64,000 nucleotides of DNA, from positions 248,001 through 312,000 of the forward strand of contig NZ_JNZY01000006.1 of assembly GCF_000717655.1 (NCBI RefSeq), given 5' to 3'. Numbering within the stretch: position 1 is the stretch's first letter; each line of letters opens with the position of its first letter. Position numbers and translations under genes: made by a program. The stretch is from Streptomyces katrae. GTDB lineage: Bacteria; Actinomycetota; Actinomycetes; Streptomycetales; Streptomycetaceae. The notes beneath the pieces were generated by a model that had not been told where the DNA came from, searched no databases, and saw only the letters and a program-made list of their open reading frames with translations. Below, in pieces: positions 19,642-28,477 of the stretch.

Positions 19642-21146
19642 GACCGGCGTCCTGTCTGCGAGAGGGCACGGCGGTCGGCCTTCCCGCTGCGGGTGGTGGG
19701 CAGTTCCGCCAGCCGCACGAACCGCCGCGGCATCAGGTGCGGGGGCAGGCCGGCGGCCAGGTGGGCGCGCAGCGCGGCGTCGGTGGTGCCCGCCAGGTCG
19801 CCCGTGACGTGGGCGACGAGGAACACCCGCCCCTGGGCGTCGGCCTCGCTGGTGACGACCGCCCCCGTGACCCCGGCGTGCGACAGCAGCGCCCCCTCGA
19901 CCTCGGCCGGGTCCACCCGATAGCCGCGGATCTTCACCTGCCGGTCGCCGCGCCCCAGGTACTCCAGCCCGTCGGGACCCGTCCGGGCCAGGTCGCCGGT
20001 GCGGTACAGCCGCGCACCCGGCGGACCGAACGGGTCCGGTACGAAGCACTCGGCCGTACGGGCGGCCCGCCCGCGGTAGCCGCGGGCCACGCCCGCGCCG
20101 CCGATGTAGACCTCCCCGACGTCCCCGTCGGGCACCGGGGCCATCCCGGCATCCAGGAGCCGTACGACCACGCCGTCGATCGCGGTGCCGACGGTGTCGG
20201 TCAGGACGTCCGGCCGGGCCGGCACGGCGTACCGGGTCGAGGTCATCGTGCACTCGGTCGGGCCGTACTGGTTGACCAGGCTGCCCCGGACCAGCGGCCG
20301 CCCCCCGGCCGCAAGGAACGGCCGCAGCGACTCGCCGCTGGAGACCACCAGGCGGACCCCGGCGAGCAGCCGGGCCCCGTCCGGCTGCCCGGCCAGGAAC
20401 GACAGGAACGACGGGGTCGTGCTCAGCAGCGCGCTCACCCCGTGCTCCCGGACCACGGCGCCGAACTCCTCGGGCCGCAGCAGCGCCGAGCGCGGCACCA
20501 CCACCAGCCGTCCGCCCGCCAGCAGCGGGGCGAAGGTGTCCCGCAGCGACGCGTCGTAGCCGAGCGGGGCGAGCTGGAGGGCCACGGTGTCGGGCCCCAG
20601 CCCGTAGTCGCGGGCGATGAAACGCAGGTACGAGTCCAGCCCGAGGTGCTCGACCAGGACGGCGCTGGGCTCCCCGGTGCTCCCGGAGGTGTGGCTGACG
20701 TACGCGAGCGAGCGCTCGCCGGGCGGTCCGCCCGGCCGCCCGTCCGCACCGGCCGCGCTGCCGGGCCGGTCCAGGAGGACGGGCGGCCCCGGGACCGGCA
20801 GGTCGAGCCCGCCCGCCAACGCCGAGGTGGTCACCAGCAGCTCCGCGCCGCCGCTGCGGGCCAGCGCCGCCAGCCGGGCCGGCGGCTGCTCCGGGTCCAG
20901 GCCGAGGAAGGCCGCGCCGCAGCGCACCACGGCGGCCGGTGCCACCACGGCGTCCACGCCACGCTCCACGGCCACCGCGCACACCGTCTCCGGGCGGGCG
21001 CCGCGGGCCCGCAGCACCGCCGCGAGGGCGTCGATGCGGGCGGTGAGCTCCGCGTACGTCACCTCGCCGGCGGGGGTGGTGACCGCGACCCGGTCCGGGT
21101 CGAGAGAGGCGTGCGCGGCGATGTCGTCGACGAAGGTCCGCATCAC
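19638..21146 (-). CDS. Stand-alone adenylation-domain protein with altered P-loop
   Basis: The protein has 502 residues, a single A domain without carrier. Core motifs are visible in order: VSHTSGSTGEPSAV (A3), NQYGPTE (A5), YRTGDLA (A7), QVKIRGYRVDPAEVE (A8) and RSGKADRRAL (A10, with the catalytic lysine). Pocket residues read as DALSVSQMTK, which I cannot assign. The A3 phosphate-binding loop has Ser where TSGSTGxPKG has Lys, an unusual substitution in an otherwise complete domain. It overlaps its neighbours by 4 bp on both sides. Its likely job is to activate an amino or carboxylic acid and load the free carrier protein at 18209-18490, helped by the divergent MbtH-like protein. Confidence 0.92.
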
Positions 21147-23377
21147 GCGCTCCTGTCCGAGGCGCGCTCCCGCGCGGGCCGCGAGACGTCCGTGACCGTC
21201 TGGTCGACGGCGACGAAGCGCAGCTCCGAGGTGAACGTGTCGCCCTGGTCGTCGGTCAGCCAGGCCTGCTCCGGGGTCGGCAGCATCTCGCTGATCTTCA
21301 GCTTGGCCCCGGGGTCCTTGCGGGCCAGCCTGCGCGCGGCCTTCGCGAGGATGGTCAGGTACACGGGGCTGTCAAAGTCCACGTAGAAGGGCCGGGGTTC
21401 GCTCGGCGAGACCACGAACACGAACCGCGGCAAGTCGTGTTCCTCGCGCCAGTGCCGGGCCCGTACGTACCGCCTGGCCTCGGACTTCTCTTCGGCGAAG
21501 GCCAGTTCGGACGCCGGGAAGGCCCAGGTCTCGCGCGCCACCACCATCTTGTCGATGCTGATCCGCGGCGTGTGGTCGCCCTCGGGGCGCAGCGTGAACC
21601 GGTCCATGACGCGCTGCGTCAGGGTGTTCGCGTACACGTCGAGCAGATCGAACGCGGCCCCGTCGGGCAGTACCGCCATCAGCCGGCCCTCCCGGTCCTC
21701 CACCACGACGTCGGCGCACAGGACCGTGCGCGGGCGGTGCGGATCGCCGGTGTCGTCGACCAGCGAGACGTAGTAGTCCTGCGGCCGGTCCAGCGAAGGC
21801 CTGCTGCGCGCCGACCACTTCAGTGGCAGTTCCTTGGGCAGCATCGGCAGCAGCCGCGGCCCGGGGAAGTCGCGGGTGGTCTCCGCGATCAACTCGTCGC
21901 GGTCGGGATGCTGGTGGACGAAGAGGGAGGCGCCCATCGTGTTGAGCGCGCTGTGCATCTCGCCCAGCACCATCTCGAAGTCGCCGCGTGCCACGGCGTC
22001 CGGGTTCTCGGCGAGGAGCAGCACGTCCGGGCTGAAGTAGCGGGCCAGCGACCAGCCCGCGCCGGGCTCCTCGAACTCGGCCCGCACCTGCTCGGCGATG
22101 TCCGCCGACGACACCCGTACCCGGCGCGCCCCCTCGGGCACCGCCAGGATCCGCGCCCATTTCGCCCGCAGCTCCGCCTGGACGGCGTCCAGGTCCCGGC
22201 CCGCCTCCGGGTACGGGGAGGGCAGGCAGCCCAGCCACATCGACCCCAGGTCCACCGGGCCGGCCGCCCGCAACCGCTCGTACACCTCGCGCAGCCGTGC
22301 ACCGACCCGCTCGGCGAAGCGGTTGGTCAGCCAGCGCGCCGCCGTCAGGCACTGCGCGAGGGGGGTCAGCTCGCCCAGCAGGGCGGTGCCGAGGGTCGCC
22401 GTCGCCGCGCGCCGGGCGTCCGAGTACACGAGCCCCCGGCAGGGGGCGGTCCGCTCGCCCTTGGAGCGCTGGGCGTCGGTGGCGGTCAGCGCCGCGAAGT
22501 CGGCCTCCAGGGCGCCGATCGCCGAGGTCAGTGCCTCGGCGTCCAGGCCGGCCGCCTGGACGGCGTCCCGCCCGCGCTCCAGGACGGCCAGCTTCTCCAG
22601 GGCCGGCTCGCGCAGGGCCGGATCGGCGATCCGCTCCAGGACGGCCCGCAGCTCCCGCTCCGGGTAGGTGCCGGTCGGCACGTCGAGGCGCCAGTGCACC
22701 CACCGTTTGGCCAGCAGCCACTGCACGGTCTCGGTCGCCTCCGCCACCGGGATCCCCAGCGCCCCGGCGATCGCGGCCACCGGCCGGGTCCCGTCGCACA
22801 GGTCCAGTACGGCCCGGGCGGTCGCGCCGATGGGCTGCGCAGGCCGGCCCGGCAGATGCACGGACAGGCCCTCGGCCCGTACGAAGGACACCCGGCGCGG
22901 GGGTATCCAGGCCCGCAGCGCGGGGTCCGCGTTCAGCGACTTGGCCAGGGCGTCGATGGCCCAACTGGCGAAGTAGACCCGCGAGCCGGCGAGGAACCCG
23001 CCGGAGCCGGGGTCGACCTGCACCCCGTCCGTGGCGAGATCCCAGCGGCCCCAGCCGACGGGGCCGAAGAACCCGATGGTGTCGTTCTTGACGCAGAACC
23101 GCTGCCAGTAGTGGGCGACCAGCTCCTCGCGCTGGCGGATGTCCTGAAGCAGCTCGGCGGTGCGGACGGCGCCGGTGTCGAAGGCCCCGGTGAACGCTTC
23201 CCAGTCCGGGCCGGCGAGGGCGTCGCCCGGACCGAACTTGTCGGCGGCGAGGGCGAGTCCGGGCGGGGCCATGCGCAGGACCCCCTCGGCCGGGAAACCC
23301 GGACCGCGGAGTGCGAAGTGCTCCCACAACCGCCACCCGCCGGTGGGCAGGTGCACGGTCTCTGGGGTGTCCGACAT
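21143..23377 (-). CDS. LanB-like protein (glutamylation domain only), intact copy
   Basis: The protein has 744 residues, and its start has a strong AAGGAG ribosome site. The N-terminus WRLWEHFALRGPGFP and the block YWQRFCVKNDTIGFFGPVGW match the pattern of class I lanthipeptide dehydratase N-domains, which use glutamyl-tRNA to glutamylate Ser/Thr. Full LanB proteins are about 1000 residues with a C-terminal elimination domain. That domain is absent here, as in split LanBs and in peptide aminoacyl-tRNA ligases. No RiPP precursor peptide was found nearby. In an operon with an A protein, a carrier and NRPSs, I infer that it transfers an amino acid from aminoacyl-tRNA to a carrier-bound substrate, or acylates the module's threonine. 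It is the first gene of the minus-strand operon. Confidence 0.88.
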   Translation of the reverse strand: MSDTPETVHLPTGGWRLWEHFALRGPGFPAEGVLRMAPPGLALAADKFGPGDALAGPDWEAFTGAFDTGAVRTAELLQDIRQREELVAHYWQRFCVKNDTIGFFGPVGWGRWDLATDGVQVDPGSGGFLAGSRVYFASWAIDALAKSLNADPALRAWIPPRRVSFVRAEGLSVHLPGRPAQPIGATARAVLDLCDGTRPVAAIAGALGIPVAEATETVQWLLAKRWVHWRLDVPTGTYPERELRAVLERIADPALREPALEKLAVLERGRDAVQAAGLDAEALTSAIGALEADFAALTATDAQRSKGERTAPCRGLVYSDARRAATATLGTALLGELTPLAQCLTAARWLTNRFAERVGARLREVYERLRAAGPVDLGSMWLGCLPSPYPEAGRDLDAVQAELRAKWARILAVPEGARRVRVSSADIAEQVRAEFEEPGAGWSLARYFSPDVLLLAENPDAVARGDFEMVLGEMHSALNTMGASLFVHQHPDRDELIAETTRDFPGPRLLPMLPKELPLKWSARSRPSLDRPQDYYVSLVDDTGDPHRPRTVLCADVVVEDREGRLMAVLPDGAAFDLLDVYANTLTQRVMDRFTLRPEGDHTPRISIDKMVVARETWAFPASELAFAEEKSEARRYVRARHWREEHDLPRFVFVVSPSEPRPFYVDFDSPVYLTILAKAARRLARKDPGAKLKISEMLPTPEQAWLTDDQGDTFTSELRFVAVDQTVTDVSRPARERASDRSA
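23040..23138. repeat. 99-bp tract identical to 17862-17960
   Basis: This is the partner copy of the perfect repeat within the two LanB-like genes. Here the reading frame continues through the end of the tract into a Leu-Gln-Asp-Ile context, which shows what the broken copy should look like. Confidence 0.95.
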
Positions 23378-23603
23378 GGCGGAGCTCCTTCCAGCCTGAT
23401 GGGGTGGCGTGGCCGGCGGCGCTGTACCTCTCGGACGCCACCCTGGCTGCCCCGAACACTGCCGCCGCGCCGGCCGGCGCCACCAGGGAAGGAGCGGCAG
23501 CACCGACCGCCGGTCCTTCTGCGCGTTTGTCCCTATGGCGGGCCGGATCCCGGCGTCACGCTGTGACCCATCGAGACCGAAGAACTCCGGGAGGACCGAA
23601 GCC
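23378..23603. promoter_or_regulatory. Divergent promoter region between the LanB-like operon and mbtH, with a long inverted repeat
   Basis: These 226 bp separate the two divergent starts and must hold promoters for both directions. An imperfect inverted repeat pairs 23403-23418 (GGTGGCG, T, GGCCGGCG) with 23468-23484. I could not identify convincing -10/-35 boxes. The repeat could be an operator or an mRNA hairpin in either leader. Confidence 0.5.
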
Positions 23604-23807
23604 ATGAGTGACACCGACGAGAGCGGCTACCGGGTCGTGCACAACGACGAGGAGCAGTACTCCCTCTGGCGGGCGGACCGCGAACTGCCGGCGGGCTGGC
23701 ACGCCGAGGGAACGGAGGGCACCCGGCAGGAATGCCTGGACCACATCGCCGCGGTGTGGACGGACATGCGCCCGCTGAGCCTGCGCCGCAGGATGGCGAC
23801 GGCCTGA
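23604..23807 (+). CDS. mbtH: MbtH-like protein
   Basis: This is a 67-residue MbtH-family protein. The hallmark NDEEQYSLW, the PAGW, the CLDHI and the terminal WTDMRPLSLR are all present, with the conserved tryptophans in place. The ATG at 23604 follows a GGGAGGA ribosome site. MbtH proteins bind A domains and raise their solubility and activity. Here it can serve the stand-alone A protein and the four NRPS A domains, although it is transcribed away from them. The stop codon lies inside a 12-bp tandem repeat (23802-23861). Confidence 0.95.
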   Translation: MSDTDESGYRVVHNDEEQYSLWRADRELPAGWHAEGTEGTRQECLDHIAAVWTDMRPLSLRRRMATA

Positions 23808-23861
23808 ACGGCGGCCTGAACGGCGGCCTCAACGGGGATCTGAACGGGGGCCTGAACGCCG
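23802..23861. repeat. Five tandem 12-bp units spanning the mbtH stop codon
   Basis: The units are gcctgaacggcg, gcctgaacggcg, gcctcaacgggg, atctgaacgggg and gcctgaacgccg. Because the unit is a multiple of three, each TGA stays in the mbtH frame, giving four in-frame stops (one unit has TCA). Confidence 0.9.
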
Positions 23862-24000
23862 GTCGGCGAGGCTGAGGCGCGGGGGAACCGAGCCCCACCG
23901 ACCGGTTCCACCGGAGGTCTTGTTGGGCCGCGAGCACCTCGGGTGGTGCGCCCTGTTCGGCCGCGAAGCCGGCCTGCGTGACGTGGGCCCCGGTGCCGGC

Positions 24001-25395
24001 TCAGGACAGCGGGTGTGCGGGCAGCCCCCGGCGGGCCGGGCCGAGCGTGGCCAGGTAGTCGTCCAGTGTGCGGTGCGGGGTCCAGCCCTGGGACCGGGCC
24101 CGGGTCAGGTCCAGGACGACCGGGTGGGCCAGCTGGTCCACCGCGTAGCGGCTGAGGGCCGGTTCGCCGCCGCGGGCGAGCAGCTCCGCGGTGCGGGCCG
24201 CCGTACGGGCCACCGCCGGCGGGAGGTGCCGGATCCGGGCGGCGACGCCGTGCGCGTGCAGGACCCTGCGTACGGCCGCATCGCGCGCGTAGGGCGCCGC
24301 GTCGGCCACGTTGTACGCGCCCGGGGCCCACCCGGCGGCCGCCGCGAGGGCGGCATCGGCCAGGTTCTCCACCGCCGTCAGGCTGAGCGGTACGTCCGGT
24401 CCCGGCAGCAGCAGGGTCCCGGCCCGGACCCGGGAGAGCAGCCTCGGCAGCAGGGTGCCGTCGCCGGGGCCGTAGACGGCCCGCGGCCGCAGCACCACCG
24501 CCCCCGCGGCCAGCGCGAGGGCCTCGCCCGCCGCCTTGGTGCGGCCGTAGGCGTTCAACTGCCCGGTACGCGGATGGTCCTCGCGGACCAGGGTGCGGTC
24601 GCGCCGGGGGTCGTAGACGCTGGCACTGCTGACCCACACCACGGGCCGGTCTCCGGCCGCCCGCAGCAGCCGTTCGGTCCCGGTGACGTTGACCGCGTAC
24701 ATCTCCGCCTCCGCGGGGGAACCGGGGGCCGGGTCGCCGACCGCCGCCGCGCAGTGCACGACGACGTCGATCCCGGCCAGGTCCGGCAGTTCGCGGGCCG
24801 CATCCCAGAACCGGTGCTCGCCGACGGGCCCGGGCCGCCGCCCCAGACACACCACCTCGGCCCCGCCCGCCGCGGCAGCCCGCGCCACGTGCCCCCCGCA
24901 GAACCCGCTCGCCCCGGTGACGGCAACCCGCAGCCCCCGGTCCACGGTCCTGCGACCGCCACCGGTTGTGCGGTCCGCCCCGACGGAATCGGCTGCACCG
25001 GCTGCCCGGTCCGTGCGGCTCGCACCTGCTGCTGTCGTACCGGACGGGCCAGTCGCACCGGCGGCATCGGCGCTGCGGTTCGCATCGGCCGCCACGGCTG
25101 TACGCCTGGCCCCGGCTGCCCCGGCTGCCCCGGCTGCCCCCGCTGGGCGCGCCGCACCGGACGTCCTCGCCGTATCGGCCGGACGGGCCGTGCGGCTCGG
25201 GCCGGCGGTCAGGGCCGCACGCCCGGGCCCGGCCTCGCCAGCCGCGCGGGCCGCACCGGCCGTACGGGGAGCACTGGCCGTCCGCGCCGCATCATCCGCT
25301 CCGGCGGAACCAGTCGTGCGGTACGCATCGGCGGTGCGCGCAGAGCCGGTTGCTCCGGCTCCGGCTCCGGTGCGGCCGGTCGGATCGGCGTTCAT
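24001..25395 (-). CDS. OleD-like NAD(P)-dependent extended SDR (beta-keto acid reductase) with low-complexity N-terminus
   Basis: The protein has 464 residues. After about 145 residues of Ala/Thr/Arg/Gly-rich low complexity comes a normal extended SDR. It has the Rossmann motif VTGASGFCGGH, a catalytic Ser in VSSASVY, and Tyr/Lys in AYGRTKAAGE. VLRPRAVYGPGDGTLLPRL and the EPALSRYAVDQLAHP tail resemble OleD/3beta-HSD-type enzymes. OleD reduces the beta-keto acid made by OleA to a beta-hydroxy acid. The ATG overlaps the P450 stop (ATGA, 25392-25395). It is the last gene of the OleA-GT-OleC-P450-OleD operon. The N-terminal extension is probably disordered. An internal start near the Rossmann motif is possible, but the 4-bp overlap favours the long form. 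Confidence 0.85.
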   Translation of the reverse strand: MNADPTGRTGAGAGATGSARTADAYRTTGSAGADDAARTASAPRTAGAARAAGEAGPGRAALTAGPSRTARPADTARTSGAARPAGAAGAAGAAGARRTAVAADANRSADAAGATGPSGTTAAGASRTDRAAGAADSVGADRTTGGGRRTVDRGLRVAVTGASGFCGGHVARAAAAGGAEVVCLGRRPGPVGEHRFWDAARELPDLAGIDVVVHCAAAVGDPAPGSPAEAEMYAVNVTGTERLLRAAGDRPVVWVSSASVYDPRRDRTLVREDHPRTGQLNAYGRTKAAGEALALAAGAVVLRPRAVYGPGDGTLLPRLLSRVRAGTLLLPGPDVPLSLTAVENLADAALAAAAGWAPGAYNVADAAPYARDAAVRRVLHAHGVAARIRHLPPAVARTAARTAELLARGGEPALSRYAVDQLAHPVVLDLTRARSQGWTPHRTLDDYLATLGPARRGLPAHPLS

Positions 25396-26957
25396 GAGGT
25401 GGCCCTTACGGTCAGTACGCGCCAGCCCGGCAGGGCGGCCCGGCGGTCGACCCGGGCGCGGCTCACCACCGGGCGGTGGGGGGCCAGGGCCGCCAGGGTG
25501 TCGGCGAGCTGGATGCGGGCCAGGCGGGCCCCGGGGCAGGCGTGCGAGCCGGCGCCGAACACCAGGTGGGCCAGGGCGGGGTCGGCCGGGGCGAGGGCGT
25601 CCGGGTCGCGGCGGTGCGCCTGCGCGGCATGCCGGGCGACCAGCAGCAGCCGGTCGCCGCTGCGGACCGGGCAGCCGCCGACCGTCCCGTCGGCCGCCGC
25701 CACCCGGGGCAGCAGAGGCGAGGCCGCAGTGACCCGCAGCAGCTCGTCGGCCAGCCGGAGCCGCAGCACCGGGTCCGCGGCCTGGTCCCACAGACCGGCG
25801 TCGGCACACCACGCCACCGCCCGCGGCAGCGCGGCCACGGTGGTGTTGACGGCGGCCACCGCCACCATCGCGGCCAGCGCATCGCCCCCGCCCGCCCGCT
25901 CGGCCAACGACAAGGTCAGGGCCGAGACGGCCCGGCCGGACCGGGACGCCCTTTCGGTGACCGCCTCGCCGGGGTTCCCGGCCGAAGGGGCGGAGACCGC
26001 CGGGGCATCGCCCAGTGGCGGCATGGAGCCGTGCGGGGCGCGAGGGCACCCGGGCACGGGTGTGGGGGACGGCGTGGCGAGGGGGCGGGCCAGGAGGGAC
26101 TGGAGCGTACGGGCCGTGCGGGCGGCAGCAGCGTGCGTGGCCGGGCGGTGCGGGCCGGGCAGATGGGTGCGCACCGACGCGGCCGCGGCGTCCGCGGCGG
26201 CCTGGGCCACCGCCACCGGGTCGGCGTCCGTGGCCAGCAGCCGGCAGACCACCGACCCGGCCAGCTCCCGCGCGAGCGCGACCATGTCGACCTCGCCGCC
26301 CTGCGCGAGCGGTGCCAGCCGGCGGGCCAACAACGACTGCCACACCGGGCGCAGTCGTTCCACGCCGGCCGCACCGAGCTCCTCCGCAAGCCCCCGCCGG
26401 TCCGCCCGGTGCCCGCTGCCCTCCTGATCGAACAGCACGCCGCCGGTGGTGCCGGCCGCCGTGTGGTCGCACTCTGCCGAGCCGACGAACCCGACGCGCG
26501 CCGCACTGCCGGTGGCGTCGGCCGCCGTACGGTCGGGCTCCGCCGACCCTGCGAGCGCCCCGCGTGCCGAGCCGGTGGTGGTGTCGGCCGTCGTGCGGTC
26601 GGGCTTCGCCGAACCGGCGGGCGTCGGGAGTGCCGAGCCGGTGGTGGTGGTGTCGGCCGTCGTGCGGTCGGGCTTCGCCGACCCTGCGGGCGTCGGGAGT
26701 GCCGAGCCGGCGGGCGTCGGGCGGGCCGGCGGCGGGGTCAGGGCCGTGCGGGCTGCGGCGCCCGTGGTGCCGGGGGCCGTGCGGTTAAGGGGGAGGCGGG
26801 TCAGGGCTTCGCGGTAGGCCGTGGCGTCGTGGACCAGCAGCGTGCGCCCGAGGCGTCGTACGGGGCGGCCGCGGCCGGCGGCGAGCAGGGCGAACAGCAG
26901 CGGGTGGCTGCGTACGTACACCCGGCGGTCGCGCCGACGGGCCCGGGACGGGGTCAT
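25392..26957 (-). CDS. Cytochrome P450 with internal tandem-repeat insertion
   Basis: The protein has 521 residues, about 100 longer than usual. The heme loop FGAGSHACPGARLA, the ExxR (ELLR) and an I-helix with AVNTT are intact, so it should be a working P450. The extra length comes from residues about 85-172: four tandem copies of a 21-23 residue unit (SALPTPAGSAKPDRTTADT type), the first two nearly identical. A second Pro/Ala/Gly-rich loop lies further on. The ATG overlaps the OleC-like stop by 4 bp and the stop overlaps the OleD-like start. Oxidation of the acyl chain or of the lactone product is a plausible role; the substrate is unknown. Confidence 0.88.
   Translation of the reverse strand: MTPSRARRRDRRVYVRSHPLLFALLAAGRGRPVRRLGRTLLVHDATAYREALTRLPLNRTAPGTTGAAARTALTPPPARPTPAGSALPTPAGSAKPDRTTADTTTTGSALPTPAGSAKPDRTTADTTTGSARGALAGSAEPDRTAADATGSAARVGFVGSAECDHTAAGTTGGVLFDQEGSGHRADRRGLAEELGAAGVERLRPVWQSLLARRLAPLAQGGEVDMVALARELAGSVVCRLLATDADPVAVAQAAADAAAASVRTHLPGPHRPATHAAAARTARTLQSLLARPLATPSPTPVPGCPRAPHGSMPPLGDAPAVSAPSAGNPGEAVTERASRSGRAVSALTLSLAERAGGGDALAAMVAVAAVNTTVAALPRAVAWCADAGLWDQAADPVLRLRLADELLRVTAASPLLPRVAAADGTVGGCPVRSGDRLLLVARHAAQAHRRDPDALAPADPALAHLVFGAGSHACPGARLARIQLADTLAALAPHRPVVSRARVDRRAALPGWRVLTVRATS
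26442..26705. repeat. In-frame minisatellite (63-69 bp units, four copies) inside a P450 gene
   Basis: The units encode residues 85-107, 108-129, 130-150 and 151-172 of the P450. Copies 1 and 2 differ by one Thr codon; copies 3 and 4 are degenerate. All length changes are whole codons, so the reading frame is preserved. Confidence 0.92.
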
Positions 26958-28477
26958 CGGGTCCCCCTCAGGCGGGCCGCCGCCAGCGCCGCGGCCGCCG
27001 CGCGGTCGGGTTTGCGGGAGCGTCCCGCCAGCGGGATCCGCGCGAACAGCACGGCGTCGGGCCGGGCGGAGCCCATCCGCCCCAGCGGTCCCGCCAGTGC
27101 GGCGCGCAGCCCCGGCCCGGCGGCCCCGGGCTGCGGCTGTACGAGGGCCACGAGCCGCTCGTCGCCCGCGGACTCGGCCCCGCGGCCCGCCGGGATGCCG
27201 ACCAGCACGGCCAGCTCCACCCCCGGTACGTGCAGCGCCGGCTCGTACAGCCCCGGGTAGATGTTCTCGGCCCTGCGCAGCACCATGTCCTTGCTCCTGC
27301 CCTCGAGGACGATCCGCCCCGCCCCGTCCAGCCGCGCCCGGTCTCCCGTACGCACCCACGGCTCGGGCTCCTCGCCCAGATAGCGGTCCCGGGCCGCGGC
27401 CCCCGCCAGCAGCAGCTGGCCGTCCTCGTCCGGCTTCGCCGTGACGCCGGGCAGCGGGGCCCCCACCAGGTCGCCGGGACCCTCGTACGCCGCCTTCTCG
27501 CGCGCCTCGACCGCGGCGGCCGGGAACAGTTCCGTCAGGGCGTACACGCCCCACGCCTCCTCGGCACCCGCACCGCGCACCCGGGACAGCAGCTCGGCGC
27601 TCGCCGGCGCCGAGCCCGTCCACACCCGCCCCCGGAAGCGCGCCCCCACGCCCAGCGCGTCCCGCAGCTGCGGCGGGGTCAGATAGGTCTCCCGCGGCCG
27701 CAGCCGGCGCAGCTGCCGGGCCAGGACCGCCGGCGACCGGGCCGGGAGCGCCACCGGGGCGCCGTGCACGAGGGAGGGCACGAGCACGAAGAACGTGCCG
27801 CCGAGCACCGGATCGCCCGCACGGGCCGGATCCGCGGCGCCGAACAGCGCGGAGACGGACGCCATGCCGGCGGCCAGGCTCGCCCGGGTGTGCACCACGG
27901 CCCGGGGCCGCGAGGTGGTCCCGGAAGTGAAGACGATCACCGCATCGGCGTCGGAGTCCCCGTACGCCGGGCGGCGCCCCTGTCCGGGCACCCCGGAGCG
28001 CGCCGCGCCCAGGTCCAGCGCGGGGGCGCAGCCGGGCAGCCGGCGCCCGACGGTGGCCACGGGGGCGCCCAGCGAGGCCAGGTCCGGCAGGGCGAGCCGG
28101 GCCCGGCTCGCAAGCGGGCGGGCCCAGCCCGCGACGGCCTGCGCGGCCGCGTCGGCGAGGACGAGCGAGGGTCCGGCCAGCGCGAGCCGGGCGCGCAGTA
28201 CGTCGGGCCCCGCGCCGGGGTCGAGCACGGCCCCGCGCAGCCCGAGCCGCCACAGCGCGAGCAGCACGGCCAGCGCCCGCGGCCCGGGCCGGACGGCGAC
28301 CCCGACGGTGTCCCCGGCGCGCAGCCCGCGCGCGTGCAGGCCCGCGGCGAACGCATCGGCCAGGTCGGCGAGTTCGCCGCGCGTGGCCCGGACCCGGGTG
28401 GCCCCGGTCCGGCCGGCGGTGAGTACGGCAGCCCGCTCGGGGCGGGCGCGCAGCGCGTGGTCGAGTCGGTCGAGCAT
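26954..28477 (-). CDS. OleC-like AMP-dependent ligase (candidate beta-lactone synthetase)
   Basis: The protein has 507 residues of the ANL superfamily. It has FTSGTTSRPRAVVHT (A3, with Arg where Lys is usual), YALTELFPAAAVEARE (A5 region), VRTGDRARLDG (A7), LEGRSKDMVLRRAE (A8) and GRSRKPDR (A10 lysine). The block after A5 (TE.xP.A.VE.RE...) is the arrangement I associate with OleC rather than acyl-CoA ligases. OleC uses ATP to close a beta-hydroxy acid to a beta-lactone. Together with OleA- and OleD-like genes in the same operon this is the favoured call; a plain acyl-AMP/CoA ligase is the alternative. It overlaps the P450 start by 4 bp and the glycosyltransferase stop by 1 bp (TGATG). Confidence 0.82.
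   Translation of the reverse strand: MLDRLDHALRARPERAAVLTAGRTGATRVRATRGELADLADAFAAGLHARGLRAGDTVGVAVRPGPRALAVLLALWRLGLRGAVLDPGAGPDVLRARLALAGPSLVLADAAAQAVAGWARPLASRARLALPDLASLGAPVATVGRRLPGCAPALDLGAARSGVPGQGRRPAYGDSDADAVIVFTSGTTSRPRAVVHTRASLAAGMASVSALFGAADPARAGDPVLGGTFFVLVPSLVHGAPVALPARSPAVLARQLRRLRPRETYLTPPQLRDALGVGARFRGRVWTGSAPASAELLSRVRGAGAEEAWGVYALTELFPAAAVEAREKAAYEGPGDLVGAPLPGVTAKPDEDGQLLLAGAAARDRYLGEEPEPWVRTGDRARLDGAGRIVLEGRSKDMVLRRAENIYPGLYEPALHVPGVELAVLVGIPAGRGAESAGDERLVALVQPQPGAAGPGLRAALAGPLGRMGSARPDAVLFARIPLAGRSRKPDRAAAAALAAARLRGTR

Noticed and set aside
26442..26705. CRISPR-like repeats
   Set aside because: Units are directly adjacent without spacers and are in frame within a P450 gene.
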